DNA of 64,000 bases from Clavelina lepadiformis (taxonomy: Eukaryota > Chordata > Ascidiacea > Aplousobranchia > Clavelinidae): assembly GCF_947623445.1 (NCBI RefSeq), contig NC_135242.1:21762001-21826000 (forward strand). Direction: 5' to 3'. Shown here piece by piece: positions 25,661 to 37,300 of the stretch. A program made the translations under genes and the position numbers. The first letter of the stretch is position 1. Each line of letters starts with the position of its first letter. The notes beneath the pieces are model-generated. The model was not told where the DNA came from. It saw nothing but the letters and a program-made list of their open reading frames with translations, and did no database searches.

Positions 25661-25940
25661 TTATTTATAATAAATAAAAGAAAACCGGTTATTTGAGCGC
25701 CAATTTAAAATAGTTAAACAAAGAACTGAGGCTTTTGTGCGCACCATCAAGCCAAAAATTGCATCTTTGCAATCGTGCGTGCAAGCCCATTTCAACAACC
25801 GTCCATGGACGATTAAGGGAAAACGTCGGTTTTGCGTAAAAGCGTCCATTTTCAACCGTCGATGGACGATCCGCGGATTGCGTCGTGTCCAGGTTTTACC
25901 CAGTCCCAATACCAATCACTATTACGAGAATGCCAATTAA
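25661..25940. other. Unexplained CpG-richer segment with short palindromes
   Basis: This stretch upstream of NDUFA1 is less AT-rich than its surroundings and open on both strands over about 80 codons. It contains the perfect palindrome CGTCCATGGACG (25800-25811) and the near-copy CGTCGATGGACG (25857-25868). Neither translation resembles a family I know. It may be promoter-proximal DNA of NDUFA1 or a degraded repeat. Confidence 0.3.
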
Positions 25941-26394
25941 TTACCATAAAAAATTAACTGTAATGATATTAGTGAATGTTGTTGACAGTGAATGTTCAAA
26001 CAGTTGAATAAAAGTGGAATGTTCAAACAGTGAGCAGCCAGGAAGCAAGTTGCGAGATAGACTATTACTTTTGCAGCAGATGATAGCCTAGGCAAACCAG
26101 TGTAGGCTTACTATTGAGTTCCCGGTATCAATCATAGGTAGCTTACAGTAGCTAGCCTAGCCTGAGGAAATTTTAAAAGCGACTGTTAAGAGCAAGGTAA
26201 CATTTGCTAGACATAAAAAAATAAAACTTGATTTTTTTATTGCTATTTCACAAAAAATAAGAACATTTTAATAGCTTATTTCATATACAGAATCAAGTTT
26301 ACCGAGCCAAGTTTACCGGTTTTCAACGAGCAAATCAAAAGCAAATCACGTATCAAAATTTTTGGAAGGGGGTTGTTAGTTACATTGGGTTGTT

Positions 26395-26475
26395 AAAATG
26401 GGTAGTGGTATGAAAAAGGTTGAAAACCACTGGTCTAAGGGGTCGATGGCAAGAAAAAGGTTGGGAACCACTGCA
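26395..26475 (-). mobile_element. Two nested hAT-like termini
   Basis: On the minus strand this reads CAGTGGTTCCCAACCTTTTT followed about 45 bases later by CAGTGGTTTTCAACCTTTTT, two hAT-type starts one inside the other. The partner ends are not identified locally; 23396 is a candidate for the outer one. Confidence 0.45.
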
Positions 26476-27639
26476 CTAGGCTATGGCATACAGACACACT
26501 CATGAATAATTCAAATAGTGTAAAGTTAAAACAGCAAAACCTTTAAAAAGGTAGGCTACAGTTTACACTTTACGGAAGATTGGAAAGACGACTTTGCATC
26601 ATTCTTTTCGCTCCTCACAATCAATGACAAAAAATAAGAGATACAATGTTTTCATCTAGTATACAAGTGCAAGACCAGATTACGTCACAATTTCAGTAGC
26701 TGCATGAGGTCCAGTATACAAAAGCAACCTGTGGACCACTAGTATACTAGACCCCGATGTTTACGGTAGCCTATATAAAATATTTTATAACTGATTCGCA
26801 GAAGTTTGCAGGTGGTGTGATAGGCCATAGCCTAGGCTACGCCATTTAACACCAAAATTGATTTAGCACGCGATATCTCCTCAAAAACTACCACACATAT
26901 TACTTTCCAGTTTGTTTTGTCTGCAATCTTGATGGGAGCTTGCGAGTTGCGACCTACCTATTTAGAAAATGTCGATTATCTTGACACCAGTTGAACGTTT
27001 GCAGCTAGCAAGGAAAGGCTAAAAATTAAAATAAACCATATAAACGGGACTGATAATGGAATTTTCACATTTCAGCGTAGCGTTTCGAAAACAAACTATA
27101 AACACAGGCTTTATTTCAGAAATTTAATAAAATAACTACAATTCAAACAGGCTTAAGTCTCAACTTAAAAAATATTAGAAGGCAACAGTAACAGCCTAAA
27201 TAGCCTACCGTGTTCAAAAAAAATCATTAGGTTTGTACTTTATTCAAAGAAAATTTTGTTCATAACCGTGTATTATTGAGTTAGGCGTCATGTCTTCATA
27301 AAGATGTTGTTAAAATAAGAGGTTAGATGTAACTTTTCTTCAAGTTTCTATAAAAGTTTTTCACTGAAAACAGATACATGAAATGTAATAATGAATAGAC
27401 GTCATCAGATTAAAATTTGTGAAGCAATTTAGCTTTCTAGTAGCCTACTACTTGTAGAAGCTTTTCTGGTAAATAACGTCACAATGAAAAATAAAGGAAA
27501 ATTACTCACTACATTATAACAGCATGTCTACCAACATAATAAATATAAAATAAACATAGTTTTGCAACATAACAAGCTTACAACACATTGAATGATAGGC
27601 CTACACAGTAATCCTCAAATGTGTAAACATTGACACTGA
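26476..27639. other. Spacer, nothing recognised
   Basis: AT-rich DNA without supported genes between the hAT remnants and the duplicated promoter segment. Confidence 0.4.
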
Positions 27640-27900
27640 ATCATTTTGAATTATTGAAATACCGGTTGTAAAAATGTTTGATAAACAACGCATACGGTAG
27701 TTATTTTTGCGTGATATTTACCTTTCTACAGTAGTCTATATAAATTAGATTTAACGATCACGATTAAGCTACGGCTTATCTGTCTCATGAAAAAATAAAG
27801 CTTCTAAAAAGAAATGACGTTCGACGTGCATGTAAAGTTGATTTGTTTTTGAAAACACTTCTGGCCTAATCTTTATAAGAACAACGCCTAGCAAAGCCAC
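27640..27900 (+). repeat. Upstream copy of a duplicated promoter segment
   Basis: Shares ordered blocks with 28200-28455: GTTGTAAAAATG, TGATATTTAC, TAGTCTATAT, GATTTAACGATCA, TGATTTGTTTT and CTTTATAA. The blocks keep spacing with an offset of about 550-565 bp. No signal-peptide exon comparable to the one at 28538 follows this copy. Confidence 0.65.
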
Positions 27901-28199
27901 TTGTAAAATAAAGCGCAACCACTTGGACCACTTGTATTATCTATTAACATCTTATAGCCTACAGTTCTTGTATCAGTAAATATGGCGTGAAAATACATGT
28001 AGTTATGATATTAAGGGCGTCTTCAAAGCCTGATTTTTTAAACTCAAGCACGGGTATTTTGAAACTTTAGTATCTCTGCATTTAAGTTTAAAACAAGCAT
28101 AGATGTAGCCTACTGTTACTTAAGCTCTCTAAAAACTTTCCACTATTCACCAAGATTGCAATTCAATTAAATTATCCTCTAAAACGTATAAATATAACT

Positions 28200-28455
28200 C
28201 TGAATCATATCGTGCTACTGGACGACCAGTTGTAAAAATGACAACGCATGGCTATTTTATGCATGATATTTACTTTTCTAGCGTAGTCTATATTGATGCT
28301 TGATTTAACGATCAGAAATAGGCTACGCATACCACCTCATGAGTAGATGAAGTCTATAAATAGAAAATACGGCTCACGTGCTGGTAAAAGAATGATTTGT
28401 TTTCGGAAACATTCTGACCCTTTATAAACAGCGCCAAAGCAGGAGACCGCATTCA
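28200..28455 (+). promoter_or_regulatory. Promoter of the small membrane protein gene (duplicated segment)
   Basis: Downstream copy of the duplicated segment. It ends in a TATA box, TTTATAAA at 28421-28428, about 110 bases before the predicted start codon. Conservation with 27640-27900 marks the blocks GATTTAACGATCA and TGATTTGTTTTxGGAAACA-like as candidate control elements (inference). Confidence 0.6.
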
Positions 28456-28537
28456 CAAGTAACCTTCAGCTCTCTATTGCTTGTCACTGAATTTAAATTA
28501 TTTCTTTGCATTTTACTCATTATTTTTCTTAGCAAAA

Positions 28538-29049
28538 ATGGCTGTAGGCCTATTCAAACAAAGGCACATTGAAGCGACACTTTGCATCGGTAGTTTGGTT
28601 TTGTTGCTGTTGGTGCCGGCGGAAAGCTACACAACAAACAGAAAAATCGACTATAATTCTTACAACACGACAGAAGCACAAATAATGTAAGTTTATGAAA
28701 AATATTACTTAAAAAAATAGTCTATAGTCTATCCTTAGGGATGAATTTTATCAATTGGAGTTTAAGTTACCCATAGGGCTAAGTTAACGTAAATCCAAGT
28801 CAGAGGTAGATTATACAACTATTTATGATGTTACAAAGAGAAAATTTTAATAACCTACTGTTTAAATTTCTTTTCAGAGGAGGAATAGTTTCTGGAGTAA
28901 TCGCTTTAATATGTCTAATCGTAATGTTGGTGGTCTATTGTTACAAAAGAAAGTGTAATTCTTTATCAAATAGACCTCAGCCTACTGTTTGTACCGTGCC
29001 ACAAGTAAATACGGTCACCGGCACCCCTGGATCGATGACGAATTACTGA
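28538..29049 (+). CDS. Small secreted-pathway single-pass membrane protein, unknown family
   Basis: Two coding exons, 28538-28686 and 28878-29049, joined in phase 2 with GT-AG borders, 106 aa. The ATG at 28538 has an AAAAATGG context. Residues ~12-29 form a signal peptide core (CIGSLVLLLLVPAES). The short ectodomain (~31-48) has an NTT glycosylation site at 43. Residues ~51-72 (GGIVSGVIALICLIVMLVVY) are a transmembrane helix. A CYKRKC juxtamembrane stop-transfer and a 30-residue Ser/Thr/Pro/Val tail follow. The topology is type I. The GG-x-x-SGVIA helix start recalls neurexin/glycophorin C-type stems, but this is not enough for a name. A further exon at about 29456 appears to be 3' UTR. Confidence 0.7.
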
Positions 29050-29779
29050 TGTACACACAAAGTAAGTTCAAATATAACTGACTTGTAAAATGTGCGTCCG
29101 ATATTATCCAACAGTTTATTTTGCAAAAATTGAGCTTCGGATAATAAGGTAGAGTTTCAAATAAAATAATATCAAGCCATGTCAATAAATTTAAATTGAA
29201 TAGTCTAATACGCACACGCACCTCATACACAAGAAACAAAGTTGCAAATATGGGATAATATCAACCCACGTTTGTGAATTTATACTGTATTCTATGCTTT
29301 ACGGCTACGTCTAAGAATGTATTGAAAGGTGGCGTGTTTCTATCAAGTCATTACTAAACTTACTTCAGATTATTAATGACTTAAATCTAAGCATTGTAGC
29401 CCACATTTATAAGCTATCTTCTAATATAAATTTCAATTAACCTATTTTCTTTTCAGATAAAACCATTCACCGCTATGAAATCTGCTTCAACCGTTTCCAA
29501 GTTACAACGGAAAATTAAAATATATAAGAATCAGCAGTAAAGTGAAGAGAACACGTGACAACGAAGACCACAGTATATTTCACCTACATTTGTAACATAC
29601 ACAAAGGCTTTTCCAAATTTTCAGATTTTTATTTTACGCTTTGACTCGCTGTATGCTTTTATAATCTATTTGACGTAATATATTGCCTGTGCGATTTTGA
29701 AGTTTTAAGCTATGTAATGTATAAGTTCAAGGTGGACCGTAAACACATCACGTCATTTTCGAATATTTTTTTAGATAAC

Positions 29780-29797
29780 AATAAAATTTTTAATAAA
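29780..29797 (+). promoter_or_regulatory. Polyadenylation signals of the small membrane protein gene
   Basis: Two AATAAA hexamers, at 29780 and 29792, about 740 bases after the stop codon and downstream of the likely 3' UTR exon. Confidence 0.55.
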
Positions 29798-29799
29798 CC

Positions 29800-31296
29800 A
29801 TGTGGGTTATAGAAGAAGAAAGATGAACTGCAAGAAAAATTTGTTTCAAATCTTTACGTTTAAATTTTCGTAGGAATAAATAATACAAACTGGCTACAAA
29901 CTTGAATTCTTTGTTCTTTTTATAGCACAAACAATTTTATTTGGTATTTTCAGGTTTTTTAAGCCAAACCATGACGTACATATACTGTTGATTGGAAAAT
30001 GTTATTTATTTAAATTTTTATGTTTTGTGAGATTTTTTATCCGTTACTTGAACAAAGTAGGCCTGCTTATTATTCTACGGTGATTTCGATGTGCAAATAA
30101 AACCTTCTTTATGACTATTCGGTGAAAATAGCCTGAGAGACCGTGACTACACGAATAGACTGGAACGGTGCTATAGCTTGTTAAATTTTATATTAAGATT
30201 AAATTACAACGTTTCCTACTACATATTCGAACACGTTTTCTCTATTCATTGGTACTGTACTTGGTAGGTAGGTAGGCTACAAAGTACTGGTACTAGAAGG
30301 ACAAGGCTTGCTGTTATGAAGGCTTGCAAGCGCGCCACATCATAACAGCTACTACCACGATAAACTCAGCCAATTATAATACAATGAAACAAAGAAAAAG
30401 TGCGCTCAACTTTTTTCTTGTATGTAATCGAGGCTAAAAGCGTCATAATGGGGTAACTCCCACTTTCGATAACTGAAGTTAATGGAAATTTAAACCACGA
30501 TTCTAGTATAAATTTAAGTGTGTAACTTTCAAGATCAATTCGACAGCGTTCGGTTTAGAACTGTCTTAGTCGGTTGATGATAGTGCTTGCCTTAAAAAAC
30601 GAACACCAGCTGACTGCAGCCAGTAGCCTGTTGTCATTGTCAATTGATTATGACGTAGATTTATGCAGGGGTGAATGTTTTTAAGCGGAAATTGATAATA
30701 CGCACAATAGGTTGTAACACTACGAAAGGATGATGCATCAAAACGTAAAAACAGTATCGGAACCGCATCACAAAATTTTACGTCTCCGATTATGTCATTA
30801 TTCTTTTTCTGTCACAATTGACGTAAAACCAAATGTCACACAAAGAAGCAAAAATCTTCGGTTGAATTTCAATTTTAAGTTATTTAAAAAACCGATTAAA
30901 CTGTGAAATCATCAAGTTTACACATCTTCAAAGTGTTTGCAATGTTTCACCATATTGATTGGTATGCTGAAATTCCTTCACTACTCAGTTCGAATCACCA
31001 AACCCTTTATACCAAAGCTGTATATGTAGCCTACGTTTATGTATAAGCACTTTTATTTCTCATCATACGTCGATATTACGATATTTTGGTAGTCTAGCGT
31101 CAGTTTTTGCAAGTTCCTGTCAAAATGACTTAAACTGAAGCCTTATATTGTCAAAACCCTCCTGTAACAGTCGACATATTTTTGTTGCTTTTGCTGCGGG
31201 AGGTGTTCTTTTGATCGGCATCAGGCAGGAGCCTTTGCGAGTCCTGCTCTTTCAAACGCTTGGAATAGAAGAAAAGTTTCTTTTTTTAGCTGAAGC
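29800..31296. other. Spacer and 5' region of the ParB-like gene
   Basis: No gene recognised. Transcription of the next gene must start within this spacer, but no clear TATA box was seen close to 31297. Confidence 0.4.
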
Positions 31297-32604
31297 ATGG
31301 AGCTGAGTCCCATGAGTGTGGAAGATCTAGAAATGTTAGTTCAGGATCAACCCGAATCAACACTAATAAACCACGAATACATCTTTCTCCGTCCCAGCGA
31401 CATCCGCTTCACAAGACAGTTCGTTGCCCCGGAACTGAGGAGCGGAATTCTCATCCAGGACGCGGTCGATGGCATTTTGAATAAAGAGTTTGAGCCAGAA
31501 AAATTTGGTACACTAAAAGTGTTTAAGTTAAATGGAAACTGGTACACCTGGTACAATCAAAGGCTGTACCTAAACCGCCTCCTGGAACGTGAGGGTTTCT
31601 TGAACTTTGTTCCGGTTCAGTGGGTTCATCCAATCAGCAAGGGCTGCAAAGATTTTACTTCGATCAACGATGGCATTGTGGTAGAATTTCGGGAAGGTCA
31701 AACTTTGTCTCACGGGTACGTCAATATGTACTTTAACCCAAGTTATTATAACCATTTCAATGTTTTATTTAGAACGTATGACATTGCTGTGTATAAGTTC
31801 CAAAGTTGTTTTTTTAATTTTGGTCTTATTGTGACTGTAATTGACTAACTCTGATTTGTTGCTTCTCTTTCTGTAACGTTTCATGCACAGACCAATAAAC
31901 GGAAGTAAATCAGATTCCAGCGAGAAAGAAGAAGAAGAAATAATTGAAGACGGTCATGAAGAGAACGAAAATGAAGGCGAGGACGAACAAGTCATGAAAG
32001 TCCAAGAAGAGCTGAAGAAAGAGATTTCTGCTCTTGAGACGTGAGTCTTAGCATATGGCCGCCGACAGAAAACAATTACTATTGTAGTAGGTCTATGACA
32101 TCTTGGATTGTATACACTACTATATTTTGAAAAATTTTAAGCTTTCAGCAAAAAGTAATAACTCGAGGGTACCCTTCTCTATGGGTCGCAATCCTCTTAT
32201 AGGCTGGGGTATATTTAAGCAACTGTTGCCTTGTCGCTTCTGCGGCATGCTTCTTATTCCTAACACTAATTTATTGCGGTTAAAATTGATTTGAACCAAC
32301 TAAGTAAAAATAATTCCTAGACGTTACGGGCTAGCTATATAGCTTTTTGCTAGAAGTTAGTATAAGAAGTTGTAAACTAGAATGAAGATTTGCTATATAG
32401 CCTGCTTACTGCTTATGACACCGACATTCACTATGCAATCTTTGGTTTCACAGAAGCACTGTAGATGTTGCTGCACAAACCGAATATCAACCTTTAAGAA
32501 GTGATGTTTGGGATTTGGAAAACTTCAGCAACTCTCTTGATCTCCTTAACCCTTTGATTTTAATTGCATTGTTTTTTGCGCTTCTCGGATGGTATCTATT
32601 CTAA
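31297..32604 (+). CDS. Tail-anchored protein with ParB/sulfiredoxin-like N-terminal domain
   Basis: Three exons, 31297-31775, 31891-32040 and 32454-32604, each junction phase 2 with GT-AG borders, 259 aa. Residues ~25-115 carry a pattern seen in ParB/Srx-fold proteins: RPSDIRFTRQF, then G-x-L-I-x-D-A-V, then FGTLKVFKLNGNWYTWYNQR followed by L-Y-L-N-R-L. In relatives the last block is usually D-N-R-R-L; here it is Y-N-Q-R-L. Exon 2 is a highly acidic, Glu-rich, probably coiled segment. Exon 3 ends in a hydrophobic helix (PLILIALFFALLGWYLF) running to the stop, as in tail-anchored membrane proteins. The substrate or role is unknown; ParB-like domains elsewhere act as nucleotide-dependent clamps or nucleases, but that cannot be transferred here. 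The domain call is inference from pattern. Confidence 0.65.
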
Positions 32605-32731
32605 ATCTCAAACATCATTTGTTCCTCGGAAAACACAAGCTTGCATTAATTTCCGCATTCGGTTTTTTGTTTGTTTTATTACCTTTGCTTTCTCAAATCA
32701 GATCATTTACAAAACTCATTTGATCAATAAT

Positions 32732-32737
32732 AATAAA
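32732..32737 (+). promoter_or_regulatory. Polyadenylation signal of the ParB-like gene
   Basis: AATAAA about 130 bases after the stop codon. Confidence 0.65.
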
Positions 32738-32759
32738 CGGTTCTCATAATCGGATTTAA

Positions 32760-34355
32760 CCAGAGCATTATACGTTTTGGTCCTTGGTATCACTTGTCGT
32801 GTGTAGCCTACATAGCAAGCCCATAGTCGTATGACAAATAATTATTCGTTGCTGTATTACTTGTGTGAAGTATTACACAACAAATATATTCACCATAACC
32901 GTACACCGTACACTGGCGCCTATTGTTACAATATGAGCGAGGACGATTGGTGGTTGATAACTTCTTTTGCTTTTGCTTCGATGATATGAGTTCTCATTTC
33001 TCAAACGGCGTGACTATGCTGTTTAGTTGCTTGAATTCTGTCTATTCATATTACTAAATGATAAAGTTCCCATTTTATTTATTATCAGACACAAAGACTT
33101 TCACCTAAGCTTACTGAACGTTACATTGCGCAGTCGTAACAAGTGAAAGAGTAAAAGAGTAAAGGGTAAAGGAAAGATTGTAAACATTACAGCAGTATAT
33201 ATATGGCACACCAATTCAAGCGAGGTAATTTATCTGAACGTCATTAAGGAGAATTTAAGTTTGGTCAACAACTGAATTGCAATATCCCAAAATAAAATTT
33301 CAGCATTTCCAAAACAACTCATGATTCGTGAGTCGTGACGTAACCGTCACAGCCGAACCAAGTCCGCATGCTTAGACAGTTGATTAATCAGAAAGCTTTT
33401 TGCTTGCAAATTCTTTCAACTGAGGAAGCAGATAATTAAGCGACTGAGTGGAAACTGACCTAAAGTCTATTAAGGCTTAAATAAATCTTGAGCAATGTGC
33501 TGCTGCTAAATGTTTCTTAGTGTATTTCACTTTACATTAGGTATAAGTCATTACTCAGATAGAACTACCAAACTGATAAATCAAAATCCAGTGTAAAAGG
33601 TTCATAGTGTTTGCAATACGACAAATCAGTTACCATACGACCCTTTCCAAATCAGTCACATTTTGCTGAAGAGAAAACCAATACTGTACAAAGCGTCAAA
33701 ACATAATGGAGAAGAAAGGGATGTATAGGCAATAAATTTACAACGCAGTGATATAAACGTTAAACTAATATTGAAAAATTGCTTTGTAAGGGCAAAATGT
33801 CGGAAGTTACTGTTCATAAGCTGAACAAACACTTATGGTTAAGTTATAGTTTTGGTACTTTAATAAGTGTACTTTTTACCTCTGCGCACTGAAACGATTT
33901 GTTGAATATATACAGGAAAAGCGTTATTTAAGTGTTGCGTTATAGCGTGAATGACAGTGTAACAGCAGACAGCAATGAACAAGAGACAGAATTCTTGATT
34001 AAGAGTTGTAATTCGTGTTAGCTCCAGTGCGAGCGATCACGGGATAGAACTATACTTGGCTCGAGCTACTCCAAACGTGCCGAAATTACTCCAAATCCCT
34101 GACCTGCAATACCATCAAAACCTTTATTATAAAAAAGAAACGTCGTACTATGTGCGTTTAAAAGCTTATTACCGGGACAAAACAGCTTTCGAAATCACAT
34201 GCATTTCTTCAACAGTTGATATTGCAGCAGCTAAAATATGAATTTTTAAACTGCGTTTATAGTTGAGGCTTAGAAAAGTCTTTTTATGTGCGCCACAATA
34301 AAAAATCAGACTACCTGTCCTAAGTGAGTAGTATTATATAGATAAAAATTTGGCA
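32760..34355. other. Spacer and 5' region of the ABC transporter gene
   Basis: No gene recognised. The open frame at 34056-34241 has no family resemblance or splice context. Confidence 0.4.
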
Positions 34356-37300
34356 ATGACTGAAGTTAATGATGATGCAACCACACCGTTGATTGATAAG
34401 TCACAGAAAGAAAAACGACAACAAAATATTTCATATTGGAATGTGGTAAGATCTTATGAATATCAAATATTAAACCTTTACTTTGTTGTGAATTTTTTTA
34501 AATTACGGTACTGTTATTGCAATACTGGTCTGAAACTGGATACTGGTTTTCCAGTTATGCTTATTCAGTTACTTGTACAATATCGATAAATACCTTTACT
34601 TAAGAATAATAAGATGAATAAGTAACTATATGTAACATGTAACCAACTTTATCTGCAAACAAGTAAATAAATAAGGAACCAGGAAATTGGCAACCAGCTT
34701 CACGCCGGTATTGCAAAACTACAACTTGTCATTACTTTTTACACACGCAAAAGTATTGATGATGTGCGTCATTGCAGTTCCGGTTCGCTGATCATTTCGA
34801 CTGGATTTTGTTTGCTACTGGTACCGTGGGAAGCGCTGTGGCCGGATTGGGTCAGCCTTTACTTTTCCTCGTTCTGGGAAAGATCTCAACTTTGCTTTCG
34901 ACTCACGAACGATACCAATCTTGCGGATTTCAGTATTCCATTTGTTTCAAAGACAACTTGACAAGACTGAATGAAAGGTTTGTGCAATTGAATTTTTGTC
35001 TAAAATCTGTTCGCGAAAACGAGCTGATGTATTCCAAGATGGCAACGACAACACAAAATGACTCAAACGAGCAAAAAAGAAAATTCTCCGTTGTTAATGC
35101 TTTCTATCTTTTCCTATCCAAAACGAGTTTTTTTAAGTTTTATTTTTATATAAATAAAGGATTAAAGGTCCACATGTAGATGCGTTATTTACCGGCCAAA
35201 CTTTGTCATGATTACTGATTTGCATTGTAGTCAATGGAACAAAACGTTGGGCCCACAGCTACTGTCGTTTGAAGCGTCCGGTTTTCAAATGGTTTACGCC
35301 TTCCTCGTTATAGCAGCAGCGATGTTTGTAGCTGGTTTTGTGCAAATGTTGGCCTGGAGCTTACTCGCAGTCAGGTGAGGAAAAATTCTAAAACTTGAAA
35401 ACTGTTTTTGTTATTTGGCAAAAAACCTCCTTGATTTGTGACAATGCAGACAAACAAAAATGATTCGCGTGAAGTACTTCCGTTCTATTCTACGGCAAGA
35501 GATTAAGTTTCATGACATCACTTCCTCTTCAGAGTTAATCTCTACCCTCGGAAGGTTAGTTTCAATTTACGAATCACTGTTTTAAGTGATGTGCTCATTA
35601 CTCTAAATATAGGCTCTGGAAGTGCATCTTACATCTCTATTCAGCTTTGATAATTCTTTCCAGAGACATCACTGTTGTAGAAACCACCATTGCTACAAGA
35701 ACATCCAGGTTCTTGCAACATGCTTTCATGACAATCGCTGGCTTAGTTATAGGTTTTTACTACTCATGGCAACTCGCGCTGTTGGCATTGGCATTTACTC
35801 CGGTTATGTTTCTTGCCTTTATGGTCTTATTTAAAGTAAGAGAGATGCCGTTTTAGTTCTATTGAAACTGGAAATATCAGTAATCAATGAAAATACCAGA
35901 AACGAAACCATAACGTAATTTTCCAGAGGAAAGTAACAAAATGGTATTTGTAAAAATGGGAAAGGAAATTTACCAAACTCTTGCATGACACTCAACTGCA
36001 ACTTGTAGGCTGGTCATTTATTTTTTTAAATATAACTTATATGAGTGCTGACAAATGTCCTAGAATTTCAAAGGCTTTGTGAGCTCCTTTTGGGGTATTT
36101 TCATTTTGTTATTTTCTTTACCAGTATAATTCGTAGCGTACTGGGTAAAAGGTTTTTTTTAAAGCTTTGTAAGCAATATTTCTGTCGTGTGTTTAGGTTA
36201 TGGACGGTTTAAAAAAGAAAGAATTGGAAGCGTACGCAAAAGCCGGCGCAGTTGCCGAAGAAGCAATTTCCTCAATAAAAACCGTAGCAGCTTTCGGGTG
36301 CCAAGACAGGGAAGTCGAAAGGTGAGCATTGGATTGATGAAACGTGATGGGCTTTTAAAGAAGGTTCACCACTGATAGATTATTTCCGTACATATATACT
36401 GTATCATCTGGAAATTCTTTTTTCTTTGGTTGTTATATTTTTGCGTTTGGAGTTCTCGAGGGATGAGATGCTGGAATGGGTCATAAAAATAGTTTCATTT
36501 ACAGCCCTGGTCTTCTGTACAATGTTTTTATATAGTATGCTGCCGTAATAGATCTAAATACCTCTTGACTCTGACACTAGCTTTACTTCATAGAAGGACT
36601 TGTTTAACTCAGAATTAGCAGGTGGCTGAAAACAAAAGCACGATGGCTGAAGAGTAGGTCCGGGTGGACATAGCCCCGCCCCCCATATTTCTAATGGCCT
36701 CTCCACCTTTAAAAACCAAAAATGTTACAGTTGGAAGACATATATAAGATATATAATGTTTTAGACTACACTCCACTGTGTTTTATTGGTAGTGATTTTT
36801 ACTCGCCATTCAGAATATGAAAGAGAAGGTATCTTCTTTCAAATTGTGGAAGCTTGTCGTCCTATAGGTTTAAAATCACTCGAGCATAATCATTTTCTCT
36901 GTCATATTCTGAATGGTGAGTAAAAGGCATTACCGTTTTTATACAGTAGGCTATACGCTATTATAAAAACAAATCCTCATGATTAGATTTTGTGTTGAAA
37001 CTCTTATGGTAGATACGCGGGAAACTTCCAGGACGTCAAAAAAATTGGAATCTATCGCAGTTTAACCGTAGGCGCAGTACTCGGCCTTTCTAGCTTGTCC
37101 ATGTTCTCTATGTTTGGGTTGTCCATTTGGTTTGGCATGACTTTAGTATTTGAGGGCCAGTTTGCCGTCGGTGATATCATTATCAGCGTATTCAACGTGA
37201 TTACAGCAGTATACGGAGCCCGTTTAGTAAGTCTGAGTAAGGTATAGTTTCTTATATGCACACATATATTGTAGGCTAACAATAAAGACTGCACGGTGCA

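Noticed and set aside
23396-26475. A single 3-kb hAT element between inverted termini AGTGGTTCCCAATC and its counterpart
   Set aside because: It would enclose the NDUFA1 gene, the flanking 8 bases match only partly, and the right end contains two nested termini. Separate truncated insertions are more likely.
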